Source: Straminergon stramineum
Taxonomy: Eukaryota; Streptophyta; Bryopsida; Hypnales; Calliergonaceae
Length of the DNA stretch: 64,000 nucleotides
Direction of reading: 5' to 3'
Assembly (NCBI GenBank): GCA_963920665.1
Contig: OY987263.1
Location: 26,400,547 to 26,464,546 of the forward strand
Made by a program: the position numbers and the translations under genes. The notes under the pieces were generated by a model. That model worked only from the letters and a program-made list of their open reading frames with translations, did no database searches and was not told where the DNA came from. This document shows positions 1-12,963 of the stretch, piece after piece (position 1 is the first letter of the stretch; each line of letters starts with the position of its first letter).

Positions 1-1952
1 CTCAAACTAAATGTGAATGAATTTTCTTCTTTAACCTTCAAGATCATAAAAGATAAAAGCAAAGCAACTCCAATATGAGCAAACGGGCCCATACCCTATG
101 TACTTCAATAACATTGAAATGAAGGCCTAACGCCAAATAAATAGCTAGTTATCAAATCTTGTAGTGTCTTTGCCCACTAAAAAACCACCTTTAGGTGCCG
201 GCACACCTTGTAATTACTAATAAATAGAAAAGAAAAGATTTTTGTCCTTAGCATCGTCACTTAGAGCCAAATTGAAGATTAATTCTTTGTGATTTACCAA
301 CACCACAGTTTTAAGAGACGTCATTGTCTTCTAAAAGTAAAATGTCCTTCAAAAACAAAAACAAAAAATCTTTGGATATTTGAATAGACCAAACCTCTCA
401 AAAATTAGCTCCAAAATTGTTGTAGTATTCTCAATCTTGTTCTCCAAAGTTGATGCATTTTACTTCTACGTGGTAGTAGGCTTCTTGCTACTAAAACAAC
501 CACCTCATCTTCTTCTTTATTTTACTTTGTGCAAAGCTATCCTCTATATCTACCACTTTTCAAAAATTCAACTCCTTTCATACAATTGTTCCCTTGGTCT
601 CGCGTGTCAAAGTTAGTAGTCTTGTTCAAAGTTGACAATTAACCTCCTTGCACTAAAACAAGTGCCCCATATTTTTCCTTACTTCAAATGAGTTGAACCT
701 AAAACTATTAAAAATCCAACTCAAAGGCGTTCCATATCATCAAATCTCATCTTCAAACTCATTGTGGTTTTCCCAATCTTGCACTCCAAAGTTGCTATTT
801 TATTCTATGTTCTACCTCCTAACTCTAATTTCAACCAACTTCCTCCAAATCCATAGAGGGAATTGTGTTGGACCTCTTCAATAACTTTTCTATTCATTCT
901 AAGTTTTTTAATTAGTCCTCTTCCTCATCTTCTTCACTAGTATATGTGTTTTAAACTTGAAATCAAATTGTAAGAAAGAAAATGCCTTCCAAAAAACAAG
1001 CTCTACAAGTTTAAATGAACCACTCGGGGATTCTTGCACACTTTTCATCCATCTCAATGGTTGTTATTCATCCATATTTAACTTTAGTGTACTCAATTCT
1101 ATTCAACTATGTTTCTCACTACTAAAGTGTGATTTTCACTATTCTAATTCTAGTTCACTACTTAACTCCTTACTTCTAAAAGTGTTGCATAGATTGCCAT
1201 TAACTACTTGTTTCTTCTTGTTTTCACTTTTAATTTCAATTTCTAATTTAAATGTTCCAATTCTAATTCTCACCAATTCCATTATTTTCATTTTTTTTCA
1301 GTTTTTCATTTTATACTTAATTCTCTAAACTTACTAAATTCTAATCTTACTCTTAGAAATTTCCGATTTGTCATAATATAATTGAATCAAATGACTTCTA
1401 CACCATTGTCCTAAAATTACCACTATTTCTTTTAATCAAACTCACTAATCTATATATGATGTAATGTCCCTCTCATAATCTTTGCAATTTTTTTAAATTA
1501 CCATTCATTGTATAAGATTTTTCTAAACTAAATTGTAAGCCAATGTGATGGCTCAAAACAAGGCAAGGACAATGACACCAATGGAATAGGAATAGTATAC
1601 ATGCTTGACGATGGAAATTACAAAATTACAACATTTGTAAAAATAAAATTCCACTTCAATTGGATTTATTTGAAAAACACACATCTATAATGAACAAGCA
1701 CCCCTTCTAGAGATCTTTTGAAAGTATTAAGATTGCTAATTTGCAACTTTAGATGAAGATTGGTTGGTGTACTTTAGATGTTATTAAAAAAAAGTTTATA
1801 GTAGAGTGAGACGCAAAAAGAAGAGAAACATCCATCATGCCAATGCTTTATAGCATCAAAATATTACACAGACTAAGTGGTAGTACACACATAAGTGCAT
1901 GGATATTCAAGTATGGGCTTATTGAGGGATTTTGGTATATGAAAATGCAATT

Positions 1953-1957
<5 letters not shown>
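1..1957. other. AT-rich intergenic stretch, nothing recognised
   Basis: No open frame here resembles a known protein; short plus-strand frames near 380-1330 are T-rich and low in complexity. Two stretches near 405-470 and 750-815 share phrases such as TCTCCAAAGTTG-like text, which hints at a weak local duplication about 345 bp apart. Confidence 0.5.

Positions 1958-2015
<58 letters not shown>
1958..2015. repeat. Compound microsatellite (TC)n-(TA)n
   Basis: A run of TC dinucleotides passes directly into a run of TA dinucleotides. This is a typical compound simple repeat and is likely to vary in length between individuals. Confidence 0.97.
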
Positions 2016-3579
2016 GTTAGAAACACTAGTGCAAGGCAATGTAATGCCCTCAACACCTTAAATTAGATAACATAGTTGATTGACCAAGCCTTTAGGCCTT
2101 TCTATGCCTTGATCCTACATTTTATTCCTAGGAATCCAAGTGCAAGTGCAATAGTCACCATGAGACGATGCTTTTGCATGATTAGTTTCATCTACGTCTC
2201 CTTCATCATTGACCATTTCTTGCTCATTGTTCTCACCACTACGGTCGATGCTGGTAGATGATTCATCTTAATTTTGATCAATTCTACAATGATTTTGTTG
2301 TTTATTTTAATCCTTGCAATAGATGCCTTTTTCTTCCTTTTTGAAGTGAAGCGTTTGTGCGATGTGTTTGTAATTCAACTATGGGTTTGAACTAGACTAA
2401 TTGATTCTACAACAAACATAGGCCTCTTTACTTGTCAATCTCTTCTCCCACCATCAATAAAAGGGCATTGTTATATATGAAGGGCAAGGTGCTTATAAAT
2501 TCCTTCATAGCATGTTTTGTTGTTAAAAGCTTCAATACATAATTACATATCAAGGAAGAAAAACACTTCAACATTGGCTAAGCATGGAGACACCAATGGT
2601 TCCTTCAATTTTACATTAGTTGGCTCGCCTTTATTGATTAATAGGTTGCTAAGCCAAAAGTAAAAGCTATAGAAAGTGATTTAGTGGACAATCATCGTTC
2701 CTTATAGAATTTATAGATTGGGTTATGGAGATTAGAATTTCATAAGTACTTCCATCTAGATTTATTTGAGATCCAAAAAGCCCTTGAAAAGGCTATTATT
2801 AGAAGTTTAAGATCCTAAATGAGTGTATCCCTTGAGAAGCTATTGAAGAAATGACATAACCAATGTAGGAAGAATGATTTCCTTGGATTCTACAAAATTT
2901 GACCTTAGATTGGAATTATTGGAAGAATAAAGAGAAAAGTCAAAAGCACTTTGGTCTTGTAGATTAGTTTGAATGACATGTTTGAAAATGGGTGGGTCTA
3001 TGGGATATAAACCATCTTCATTGAGTTGGGCAACACCTAAGTGCTTTTTTCCAAGCCATTGTCTTCTTTCCCACTACCACTAGCTAAGAAAATATTGGTA
3101 GAATTGAGAAGGTCATCTCTATTTAAGAAGTGTGTGAAAGTTATGGTTCATAATCACTTTATAAAGGAGCCTCTAAACTAGACACAATAATACAAAGTAA
3201 GTCATCAAGATTCCTAAGTATCTATGCTTGAAAGTTGAGTAACTATTCACCATCACATTGTTTAAAATTTTGGATAGAATCTCCCAAAAGGAAAAAGTTG
3301 GAACCTTCAATATAAACATTATTTTTGTATAACAACACTTGGTTTCTCATCTGATGTTTCTTTAATTTTTCTTAATCCTTGTGCCTCCATTAAGTTTGGA
3401 ATTTGCATAAACATACACCAAATCCTTGGCTCTCTTTGGTTGTAATCTATTACAACTCTTGCTAAAGACAAATGAGTAATTACTCAAATCTTCTCAAATG
3501 AGAATGATGACATCACTTATACTAATATCCTCGGTGCAATAAGTGGTAGATATTTCCCACATGACCCTTCAAAATTCCA
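2016..3579. other. AT-rich intergenic stretch, nothing recognised
   Basis: No coding frame, RNA gene or clear repeat boundary was recognised. It may hold decayed flanks of the hAT relic that follows, but no terminal repeat was found. Confidence 0.45.
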
Positions 3580-4861
3580 CTATACACAAGCAAGGTATTT
3601 TAGGCTATTGAAATAAATTGCACAATCAAATGGAATTTGCATGTACTTCAAATTGTAGTATTCAACAAGGAGGTCTTTGCAATTAGTTGCCAAACATAGC
3701 TTCTTAAAGACTTGTTTCAATGCATTTTTTGATTCTTCATCAACGACTAGAGCTTTGTCATCTAGCAAAAAGAGGTCCAAAAGAGCACCTGAGTAGTTGA
3801 TACTTGTCATAACCATCTTTGTTGCATTAAATACATTCAACATTCTCAAAGCAAACAATTGAGAGAACTTAAATAGAGCAACCCCAAGTCCTTCTACATG
3901 GGCAGATAGGTTCCTTCTAAAATGCCAATTATATTCTTCTTTATACAAGATATCTTTCCATCGAAGTCCTTCAAAGCAAGGTCACAAAAAATTTGTACAT
4001 GGTCCCAAAACTTCGCATCTTGTTTCAACTTTGTTATTTCCCATGAGTTGGTCTTTGGTATTTTCTTGTCTTGAGCAAACCATATAAATATATTTTCCAA
4101 CACTCATCAATGATATTATATTGAAGGGTACCTCGCACTTAGAGCAATTGACGCAATATGATATAATTTGTATCAAACTAGCCTTTTCATAGAGTAAGTA
4201 TGGTTAATGGTCTCAAAATATAGCAAGTAGTATTTGCCAACTCTTTAAAAACTTCTTGATCCTCATAGCATTTATAATCAATGTATTATCCACTTATGTT
4301 TCTTAAATTTCCTAGTAACAAATTCATAATGTGTGCAATACAGTTTTGGAAGTATAAGTGAGATCAACAGAATAATAAAATTTCTATGCTACTTTTCATG
4401 GATAAAGTAATGTTTGTACAAGCCTATACAACATTCTCATGATATGCATCCTCAATGTAACTTGCCATTATGTCATTCATATACTAGCCAATTTTTTCAT
4501 ATCCAATTAATATAGACCTCCGTACCAATAAAAATTTTGATTGTTGAAGACAAGAGTATTATCTTGAATTGTAAACAATTCATTACTAAACTCCAATCAT
4601 TACCAAGTAAAGTAGCCTTAAAAGACTAAATGCAATGACCACACCTCAAAGTCGATTTTAATTTTAGTTATGCCTTCTTTTTTGTAAGGAGGGTTTTACA
4701 TAGATTGTAGTATGATGGAGGTGCATAAGCATCCCACACTTGTAAGGTCTTTTCACAACTATTTTGAAGGCCTCATTTTGTGTACCTACAAATGGAATGT
4801 TAGCCTCGTTAAAAAAAATAGCCCTATTTTTATCTAATTTTTTCTTTTTAGAGGAATCCAA
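3580..4861 (-). pseudogene. Decayed hAT-family transposase (DUF659 type)
   Basis: Read on the minus strand from 4861, broken frames keep the order of a plant hAT/DUF659 transposase. First comes AIFFNEANIPF (about 4820-4780), matching the conserved ARFFYxANIPF region. Near 4350 is an AHIMNLLLG stretch, like the hAT C-AH-xLNL motif, and near 4000 is FWDHVQIFCDLAL, like the FWxxVxxI block. Frames change several times between these blocks, so the gene cannot make a full protein. Neither terminal inverted repeats nor an 8-bp target duplication could be found. The family match rests on motif memory; a profile search against DUF659 and the hAT dimerisation domain would settle it. Confidence 0.6.
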
Positions 4862-5144
4862 CCCCTCAATAACTGTTGATTGTTTTCCAAGACACTTCTA
4901 GGTATTATGCTCCAAACAAGTTCCTTCTTCAACATCTTTTAAAGAGCCTAATATCCAAATTCTCTATGAGTCTGTTTCTATAGATATTGGGGTGCCAACA
5001 CATAATGACCACAAAAATAGAGAATCGTACGATTGTAAATTCTCTAAGTCTTTATAAACTCTTGCTACATAAAGCCTTCTATTGCAAGCCAAAAACAACT
5101 TTCATATTGTTGGAGTTAGTGTTGAGGATATATGTACAACCTCA

Positions 5145-6042
5145 TCAAATTCCATTCAAAATTGCCATTTCTATCACAAAATGTAAAAAGCTTTAGAAAT
5201 TATTTTTTACATATCTAATTGTAGAATCTTGAACTAGACTAGTGTAAGAGTGTGTGGAAGAAATTTAATAAACTTGACAACATAACTTCAAGGTATTTAT
5301 ATTTGAAGTTAAGAGAAACATTTTTTTGTACTTTGCTTGTGTTGAGTTAAGGCTTTGAATCTTTTTAAGGGAAAACTTTTGCACTACAAATGTTGAATTT
5401 AAAAAAAACTTATGTTAAAAAGTTGAGTTGAAAATCTAGGGTTATTTTTTAAAAACAACAACAACATTTGATTTTCATTCTTAAATTATTTTTAAATAGT
5501 AGGTTTGAGATTGAGGACAAACTAAATAGTTAATATCTCTAACTAAAGATGGAATAGGAATAAAATAATTCGAATGGTGAGATTTTTTCTAGCAAGTGAA
5601 ATTGACCCTATCAAACAATTTGTTTTGAAAAATTGTGAAAATGGCATTCTGAATTGAATCCTTTAAGTTATTTTTTTCAAAAAGATGTTTAGATTGCCTG
5701 AAAAAAAAATTTGTCCATAACTTTTCATCACTAGTCCAAATAGAATAAATCAAATATTTTCAAGTATGCTAAAGTATTTTCTTTGATAAGAAAAATTTTG
5801 AAAATTTTATTTTGACTTTTGTGATTTGTTTTGTTTTGCCTAATGAACCTCATTTAGGGTATAGGGTGGCATAACTTTTTTCTTCAAGCACCAATTGAAA
5901 TAAAAATTATACCCCTAAAAAGTTGATGTGTTTTTCTATTTTCAAAAAAAAGTTCAAAAAATCACTATGAAAATTGAGATTGTAAGAGCCTACTTAAAAT
6001 CCATTTTGTCCTTTAAGGGGACAATGAGACTTTAGGGATTAA
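5145..6042 (-). mobile_element. TTAA/CCCTAAA element, copy 2 (one end lost)
   Basis: Read from 6042 leftwards this matches the copy at 54734-55665. It starts with TTAATCCCTAAAG, then a CATTGTCCCC...GGACAAAATGGATTT stretch, then ATAATTTTTATTTCAAT, and ends with the AGAAATGGCAATTTTG region near 5150-5170. The expected left terminus is missing; similarity fades near 5145. No coding frame was recognised inside. Confidence 0.75.
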
Positions 6043-6808
6043 TACTCAAAAATGCTAGTGTGCAAGCATGAATATATAAGCATTTGAGCCTTTAGCATAT
6101 GTATAAGTAGATATTCTGCAACTATTGACAAGTATCTATAACATAATTATACTATAATCATTGAAGGTTTCTATAATATAGGCACCTATGACATAGGTGT
6201 ACAGTCCTCTAGGCTAGGTTCTAGCGGCTCATGCACCTAGGCTCATTGAATAGCAACTCTCGGTCCATATGAATGCCTTCAAGTGCAAAATCAAATCAAT
6301 AGGCAATTACAATGGTAGTCAAATAGCCTACTTTGGGAAAACTTTTGTAAAGCTTTATTGCATTTAAAGATGGAGTATAAAAAGGTAGTTTTCAAACATC
6401 ATTTTTGTTTTGATATATAAATAGGGCATAGAATGCTTCTTGCTTTTAAAACTAAGTGGTAATGTGAACCTCTTTGTTGATGATATGAAGAATTGATTTA
6501 GGAATGATATTAAAATTAGCCTAAAAGAGTTTGAAAGTTAGAACACTCTAAACCAGTATAGATTTGGAAAGAAGATGAAGGTTGGGTGAGGTACATAGTT
6601 GAGTAAAGAATTCATTTTTTTTTCTCTCACTTCTATACTTGGAGAAATAGTAGATTGAGGTGTTATCTACTATTAGCTTTCCTTTCCTTTATATTGTACA
6701 TATATAGTATGCTTGGTTGATCTAGGATAAATCCACGTTTCTAGTAATGTTAGACAAGAACAAGGCATGTTTTTGGAGACAAAAGTACATTAAAGACTTG
6801 AGGGAGTG
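6043..6808. other. Intergenic stretch, nothing recognised
   Basis: AT-rich single-copy-looking DNA between two transposon remnants. No gene or repeat was supported. Confidence 0.4.
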
Positions 6809-8091
6809 CACTACAAGGAAATGTAGTCCAAGTTTTTGATAAAGAATTGTGAAATGACAATAGCCATGTTATTGCTACCTTATCTTGTCAATTTGTGAGA
6901 ACTTGTTAATTTTTTGCTAAGTTATTGTCAAATTTGTAATTGATGTGTAGTTTTCTTCCCCCTGTTTTCAAGACATCAAATGTTCATGGATGACATATAG
7001 ACTCATTCATGATTATTATGATAGATGATTTGCCAAAACCCAAAACTTCCTTTAGGTGTTTTATGCATGTACTCTTCTATTATTTGCTTTCCATATTTTA
7101 GTATGAGTTGTTTGTAGAAGAGAAACTCTCTATATATAAATGGAGTGGTAGGAGGTAGAACAACCCATGTCGGATATGTCATTTAAAAGTTGCAAGAATT
7201 CAACTGTTTATAGTTAAGTTTGAAATACGAATTGTATTAAATCTAAAATTTCAGACCTCATTTAGGCATAGTAGAATAATATTTTTGCAAAAAACTTTGA
7301 ACAAAAAAAATTTAGGAAATCAATTCTACTTTCATGTCCAAGAATCCATTTGATATTTTTATTCTCCAATCAAAAGTTATGAACAAATTTTAGAGAGACA
7401 GTGGAAGGAAAGGTCAAAAAAAAATTTCTTCCATTGTCTCTCTAAAATTTGTCCATAACTTTTAATTGGAGAATAAAAATATCAAATGGATTCTTGGACA
7501 TGAAACTAGAATTGATTTCCTAAATTTTATTTGTTCAAAGTTTTTTGCAAAAAATTATTTTACTATGCTTAAATGATGTTTGAAATTTTAGTTTTAACAC
7601 AATTCCTATTTCAAACTTAACTATGATTGGTTGAGTTCTTGCAACTTTTAAATGACATATCCCACATGGGTTGTTCTACCTCCTACCACTCCATGTGTAT
7701 ATTAAGAGTTTTTCTTCTCTTTTCAAATCCACAAAACATAATCAGTTCATGAAGTGTTGAGAAGTAATGACAATTGGTTGGACTCTATATGCATTTTTAT
7801 TCAATATATGAAGGTTTAAATTTAAAGCAATTTCAATTTTGATATTTTGTCTTTCGCAGAAAATGGAAACATTTGTAACCATTGACTAGGCCATCATACT
7901 AGCATGGCAATGGGACAACTAACAAAGGAGGGTATTAGGGAATAGAAGTTGACAAAAATTCTAGCAAAGTGACAAAATAGTTGACAAAATTTTATCAAAT
8001 TATTGGATGAATCTACAAGTTCACACTAATAAAGCAATAGAGAGACTTTTGTCAATTTTTTGTCAAATAGAACATAGTTTTCCTTGTAGTG
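6809..8091. mobile_element. Non-autonomous CACTA (EnSpm-like) element
   Basis: The ends are 13-bp perfect inverted repeats, CACTACAAGGAAA at 6809-6821 and its complement at 8079-8091. This is very close to the classical plant CACTA terminus CACTACAAGAAAA. Both subterminal zones carry repeated TTGTCAA/TTGACAA motifs (for example near 6888, 6928, 7949, 7981 and 8050), as expected of CACTA binding sites. The flanking triplets, GTG and AAA, do not match, so a 3-bp target duplication is absent or has decayed. No transposase is encoded; the middle is a long hairpin (7117-7718). Confidence 0.82.
7117..7718. repeat. Long inverted repeat, ~290-bp arms, ~20-bp loop
   Basis: The left arm (7117-7407) and right arm (7428-7718) are complementary over nearly their whole length. 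Hand alignment of the inner ~267 bp gives roughly nine matches in ten. The spacer is only about 20 bp, so a transcript would fold into a long double-stranded hairpin. The centre (about 7417) is close to the centre of the enclosing CACTA element (7450), so the hairpin is either an integral part of it or a foldback element inserted into it. Confidence 0.93.
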
Positions 8092-9126
8092 AAAATGTGT
8101 CCTTTGATGCTCCATAAACATAGCTAATACCCTAGTATGTTTTCCATATTTGCTTAGGCTCCAACATAAGCCCCTCTAAAATCCCCCCCATAATACCTCA
8201 ACTAAAACCAATTGTTCGGCAACGCTCACAATGGAAGCACCAAATGTAGATAGAGAGGCCTTTTCTTTGGAAAAACTTTAGGTTTCTAGCTACAACTAGA
8301 CTCAGCTTAGGATATGAGGGAATATAATACTATGATTGGTAGGATGTATCACTTCAAGATAAATTAAAAGCATTGTTTGTTGTATAAAGTATCACATAAT
8401 ATAAAGTATATAGAATTTTGTATACATATATATACAATTTTATTGATATATAACATATATATGCCATATATATATAATATATCCTACATATATGTAGAGG
8501 TATATCCATATTGGTATCTTTCATATATAAATATCATATATAATACTTGTATAATACCTATAGGTTAAGCATATCTATACTTATATAAAACATGTATAAA
8601 TATTATATAAGTCTTTTGCAATACTATAAAGGTTGTATGAAAAATTATAAATCCACATCAAATTTTTACAAATATATCCAACTTTTGAATGAGTGTCATA
8701 GTTACATAAAGACTTCAAATCAAGCATGCCTTAACTTCTTCAAAAACTAACAAAGTGTCATACAAATGGTTCAAATTTCAAAGGCAAAGAAAATATTGTC
8801 CATATTTTTAGCTTGCTAAAGTCGACACTCCTAATTTCAATATACTCTGTATCAATTTTCAATTCAAACACAAGAACATTGATAGAGCTTCAAGCTATTA
8901 ACTTAGAAATCATTTATCCAATCCCTGGATACACTCATAATTTCTTACATCACCCAATCTTTGAAATTTTCAAAAACAAGTTAAACAACCACAACAATTA
9001 TGCATTCAATTAATAATTTAATTACAGAGATAAAAATTCTCATAGGTATCTACTTAAAGATTCTATCTTCTCACTCAAACAATTGCACACATGGCTATAA
9101 AATTATACAAACAATAAAACAATGAT
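8092..9126. other. Intergenic stretch with AT-rich simple sequence
   Basis: 8377-8610 is dense in TATA/ATAT motifs of no fixed period. The rest shows no gene or repeat boundary. Confidence 0.5.
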
Positions 9127-10057
9127 TTAACCCCTAAATGCCCAAACTGCGTTTTTTGGCAACATAGCAATTCTAGGCAACTCGCTACAAATGCAATTTT
9201 TCTTTTTTTTCTTTGAAATTTTCACACAACATGTGCCCGAGGAGTAGCTTTAAGGTTCAACAATTTTCATAACTTTTGACCACATGGTTAAAAAGTTATT
9301 GCATGATATGTAATTTTCATTGATCTTTGGGTAGTCCAAAAAATTCTTATAAAAACACTCTTTTAAGAAATAAAAATTTGAAATGGGTTTTCTAGAATTA
9401 TATGTACATGGAAAGCTTTGAATCATTCCATTTTGATTCATGAGATGAAAGTTATGAGGAGTTTCAATTTGTAGGCAGTTTCAGATTCTCTATTCTAAAG
9501 TAAACTTTGAAGTCCTTTATTTAACTCATTTTTCAATATTCTTTGGAAAAAAAATCATAGGATGTAGATTGTTTATTAAAACATTACAACCATTGGGATT
9601 GGCATTTTTCCAAATCCATAACAAAATTCTTTACAATTTAGTATTTTGAATCATTCTCTACTTCTTTGTCTTTACGTTTTTTTCCTATATGTTGTACAAT
9701 TTCAAATGATCTAAATTTTTTCAAGCATATAATCAACTTGCCTTGAAGAATGAATCCAAAGAGTAACCACCATTTTGGAATTTTTTGCATACAAATGTGG
9801 CCTTGTGAAGTGCAGCTGCCCGTTTTTTCATAGGGCCAAAAAATGTTTATTTGCCAATTCAAATGTTAATATCTTACAATCTACACAGTGGAAATTTCTG
9901 AATATTTTTTCTACATCTTCTCAAATCAGTTTAGTACAAGATCTTATGGATACATGTGTGCAAAAATGTTTTTTTCCTAAAATTTGGTAATTGTACTAGA
10001 AATGACAATTTTGGAGCATTTTTGGTGAAAACATAGTCAAAAACATTTAGGGATTAA
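9127..10057. mobile_element. TTAA/CCCTAAA element, copy 3 (full length, 931 bp)
   Basis: It begins TTAACCCCTAAATG and ends CATTTAGGGATTAA, giving inverted ends flanked by TTAA on both sides. Interior blocks match the copy at 54734-55665, for example GAATCATTCCATTTTG then GATGAAAGTTATGA near 9420-9455, and AGTACAAGATCTTATGG near 9933. The lengths agree to one base (931 against 932). No transposase frame was recognised, so it would depend on a protein made elsewhere. TTAA target plus CCC-start ends fits piggyBac-type elements, while PIF/Harbinger (TWA target) remains possible. Confidence 0.85.
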
Positions 10058-10791
10058 TCAAACATTCACACTCAAACAATTGCTTTAAATACAACAAATA
10101 ATATTCGTTACGTTGAGACTTTTTGTAGATTTTGAGATAGAATATTAGTTATTGAAAAATTCATTTAAAAAAATAGTAATTGAAACCCAAAATAAATAAT
10201 GCTTGAATAGTAATACTATAATGAAATTCTAAAAGTTGGTGTTGTTACCTATTTATAAAAAATAGTAGTAAAGAAATAAAGCAGTTTATCTTCAAGTCGA
10301 GGATAAAAATGAGACTACGAAAAGTCTTAGTATAACAAATATGGCCTTATAATTCCTTTCATATGAAAATTCGACAGACACACAACAATGCCCAATCACC
10401 AGGATTTACTCACAAATTTTGAAATAATGCTTTGAGCTTCTTATTACACACAAATTAAAATCACACAAATGTTCCAAAATTCACACACTAGAAAAAAGAA
10501 AAGAGAGAGAGAAATGAAAGTGAAAATCACTTATCAATGTGTTGTAAGCAACTGTTCACATCCTCTTCGATCTAACTATTATAACTCACCCATTGTTCAC
10601 TTGAAATCCTATGGCAATTCCTCAAATCACTTGACATTATATCACCTATTACCCTATATTCCTAAAACTAAAGATAAAATGATCTCTATTCACTCAAAAC
10701 AAAAATTAAATTTTGATTTAAACATTCTGGTATCTACAAAGAATCGCCAAGTAGAGAATGTTTGAATTTCTAAAATAGAATTTGACCTTGA

Positions 10792-11185
10792 TTAACCCCC
10801 AATGGACCAAAGTCTTTTCTATGCGAAAAATCACTCAAAATTGTCATTTCTACATCAAAGAGTAAAAAATTTGAAAATTGTATTTTTGCACATTTAATAG
10901 TAGGATCTTACACCTTACTATTAGGAGAATGTGTGGAAAAAATTTCAGAAATTTTGACCGAATAGATTGCAAGATGTCTACATTTAAAGTGAAGAAAACA
11001 ATTTTTTCAGCACATTGCGAGACTAGATTTTTTGACTTTGAATCTTCTTAACTTTAATTTTTTGCACTATAAAATTTTGAGCTTTAAATCTTTACAGTGG
11101 AGAATTGAGTTGAGAGTCTAGGGAAAAAAAAATACCAAAAAATTTAGTTTTTATTCTTCAAAAAATTGTTAGGTAGAATTTCAAG
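10792..11185 (-). mobile_element. TTAA/CCCTAAA element, copy 4 (partial)
   Basis: It starts TTAACCCCCAATGGACC, a degenerate form of the terminus, and continues with CAAAATTGTCATTTCT and AGTAGGATCTTACAC stretches. These are colinear with 5153-5320 and with the complement of the right end of 54734-55665. Similarity is lost near 11185, so only about 0.4 kb remains. Confidence 0.7.
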
Positions 11186-12963
11186 GCCTTCCAGATTCGA
11201 GGTTCTCCTCAAGAAGATTTTCAAGTTCCAACGGCTCCTTGTTAAGCAACCTAATATTTCAAATCAGGTCTCTGAACAATGTAAACGGAGCTTTGAGGGT
11301 TGGCTTTCATATATATTCGTGTAATCTCTATGTAGAACTTGTGGAGAGGTATATTTAGAATATCTGGAGAGGGAACGATTAATCTTAGAAAGGTGCGTTA
11401 TGGTGGTGTGCTCCGAGTTTAAGGCGACCTTGTGCAAAATAAAATAGTTGCCAAAGCTGGTTAGGTCTTGCTGCTCGGTAAAGCAGATGAGTGGTAGTAG
11501 AGTGGGGATCCACCACATGGGCGGATGACTTCCACTTTATTTTATTAGGGAACAAGTACTCATAAACTTCAAATGTGTTTGGCTACACTTCTTGAAGCCT
11601 CTCCGGAGTCGTAGGAAACCACTTGTTATCCATTCTAATCAATGAATAATGAATCAGCAGCCACGAGAGTTTGTTGATGTCGGACTGTCGGAGTCAAGTT
11701 TGAACTCTTTCAGGAGCTCCAGGAGGAACGGACAGTATTTCTCGGCTTGTGTTTGTCTTCTTGGTCTCTTGGCCGTTTTCCTTTTTTAACGTCATGGGGG
11801 CATGCCAACGTTCCCTTCACATGGCTGCTGTTATTCTTGTCACTACCTTTCCTACTTGTCCTGTCGGATGTTGCTCCATATTGGCAAAACCTACACAGTC
11901 CATCGTCACTGTACTAGTGCTCTAAAATCTCTTTGCAACGCAAGTTACGATGTCAGCTCCTGACACATCACCTCCACGGAACTGAACCCGAACGCATCAT
12001 CCTGATTACACCATACGACTTAAGCTAAAGTGGTTCTAGCTGTGAGCTCATGGTCCAGGAATTAAGGGAGGCAAGACCCACCCCCGCACCATAAAACTGT
12101 TGAATCAAGGTTCCGTGTGCACTTAATGTCTTTGAGAGCAAAGTTACAGGGACGTGCAGGGAAAGGTGGTCGAAGGACCGTCAGTTGATGGCCAAGTTAT
12201 GCTTACACCATTGATCTTAAAACGAGAATTAATCACGAGGTTGTCTTCTCTTCCGTCCATACCGGTCCACAACCTCGCAGTTTGAAATTGCATAAAAAAT
12301 CCGTACATAATGATAAAATTTCGATTTCAACAGATCTCGCTCTGGAACCCAAATTAATCCCTCCACAGCTCTGTACATCTTCCAAAAATACACTAGTTAA
12401 AATGCTTAAAAACGATGCATTCAACACTCTCTCTCGTAAGTCGTTACGCCACCATTCTCAAAACAGGTGGCAATGCTGCCATCCTAAACAAAAGAAGTTA
12501 ATCGTCAGTTGTTCCTACTTCCCAGACTACAAGGTAACTGTAAGAGATGCGCTAGCTCTCACGTGAACTACCTTGCAGACAGTCATAATTACACTACTAC
12601 GTCCATATGTTGAAGTCCTGTACTTGTAACAAGTGAAGAAGAATTCTTCACCAATCTCTCTCATAACGCCACCATGCATCCGCTAACAGGTGGCAATGTC
12701 AGTTGCCATCCTGAAGAAAAGAAGTTAATGGTTAGTTGTTAGTAGAGTGCAAAATGAATGTCATGAAAATTGGACTATGACCTATACTAAGTCAATGCTA
12801 CGTACGTACGGCTAAATGACAACCTCACCTGCGCAAGAACAAGTACCGCCACCTTCAAATTCCTTGTGGTCTCTCAAAATCCTTGTGTCGTTGTCTCAAA
12901 ATTCTTGTGTTGGTGTACAATCTACCAAACCGTCCTAACGGAACGAGAATTCTCTACCCGGGT
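11186..12963. other. Intergenic DNA downstream of the glycosyltransferase
   Basis: Higher in GC than the transposon blocks and without recognised genes. The part nearest 12963 should include the 3' untranslated region of the minus-strand glycosyltransferase, but no poly(A) signal could be assigned with confidence. A 90-bp duplication lies at 12425-12745. Confidence 0.45.
12425..12745. repeat. Pair of ~90-bp direct repeats
   Basis: 12425-12515 and 12655-12745 share CTCTCTC, ACGCCACCAT, ACAGGTGGCAATG, GCCATCCT and AAAGAAGTTAAT in the same order, separated by about 140 bp. Neither copy has a recognised coding role. Confidence 0.8.

Noticed and set aside
1837..2061. Small protein with Leu-Ser and Ile-Tyr repeats
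   Set aside because: It is a translation of the TC/TA microsatellite.
8377..8568. Tyr/Ile-rich short ORF
   Set aside because: Arises from TATA-rich simple sequence.
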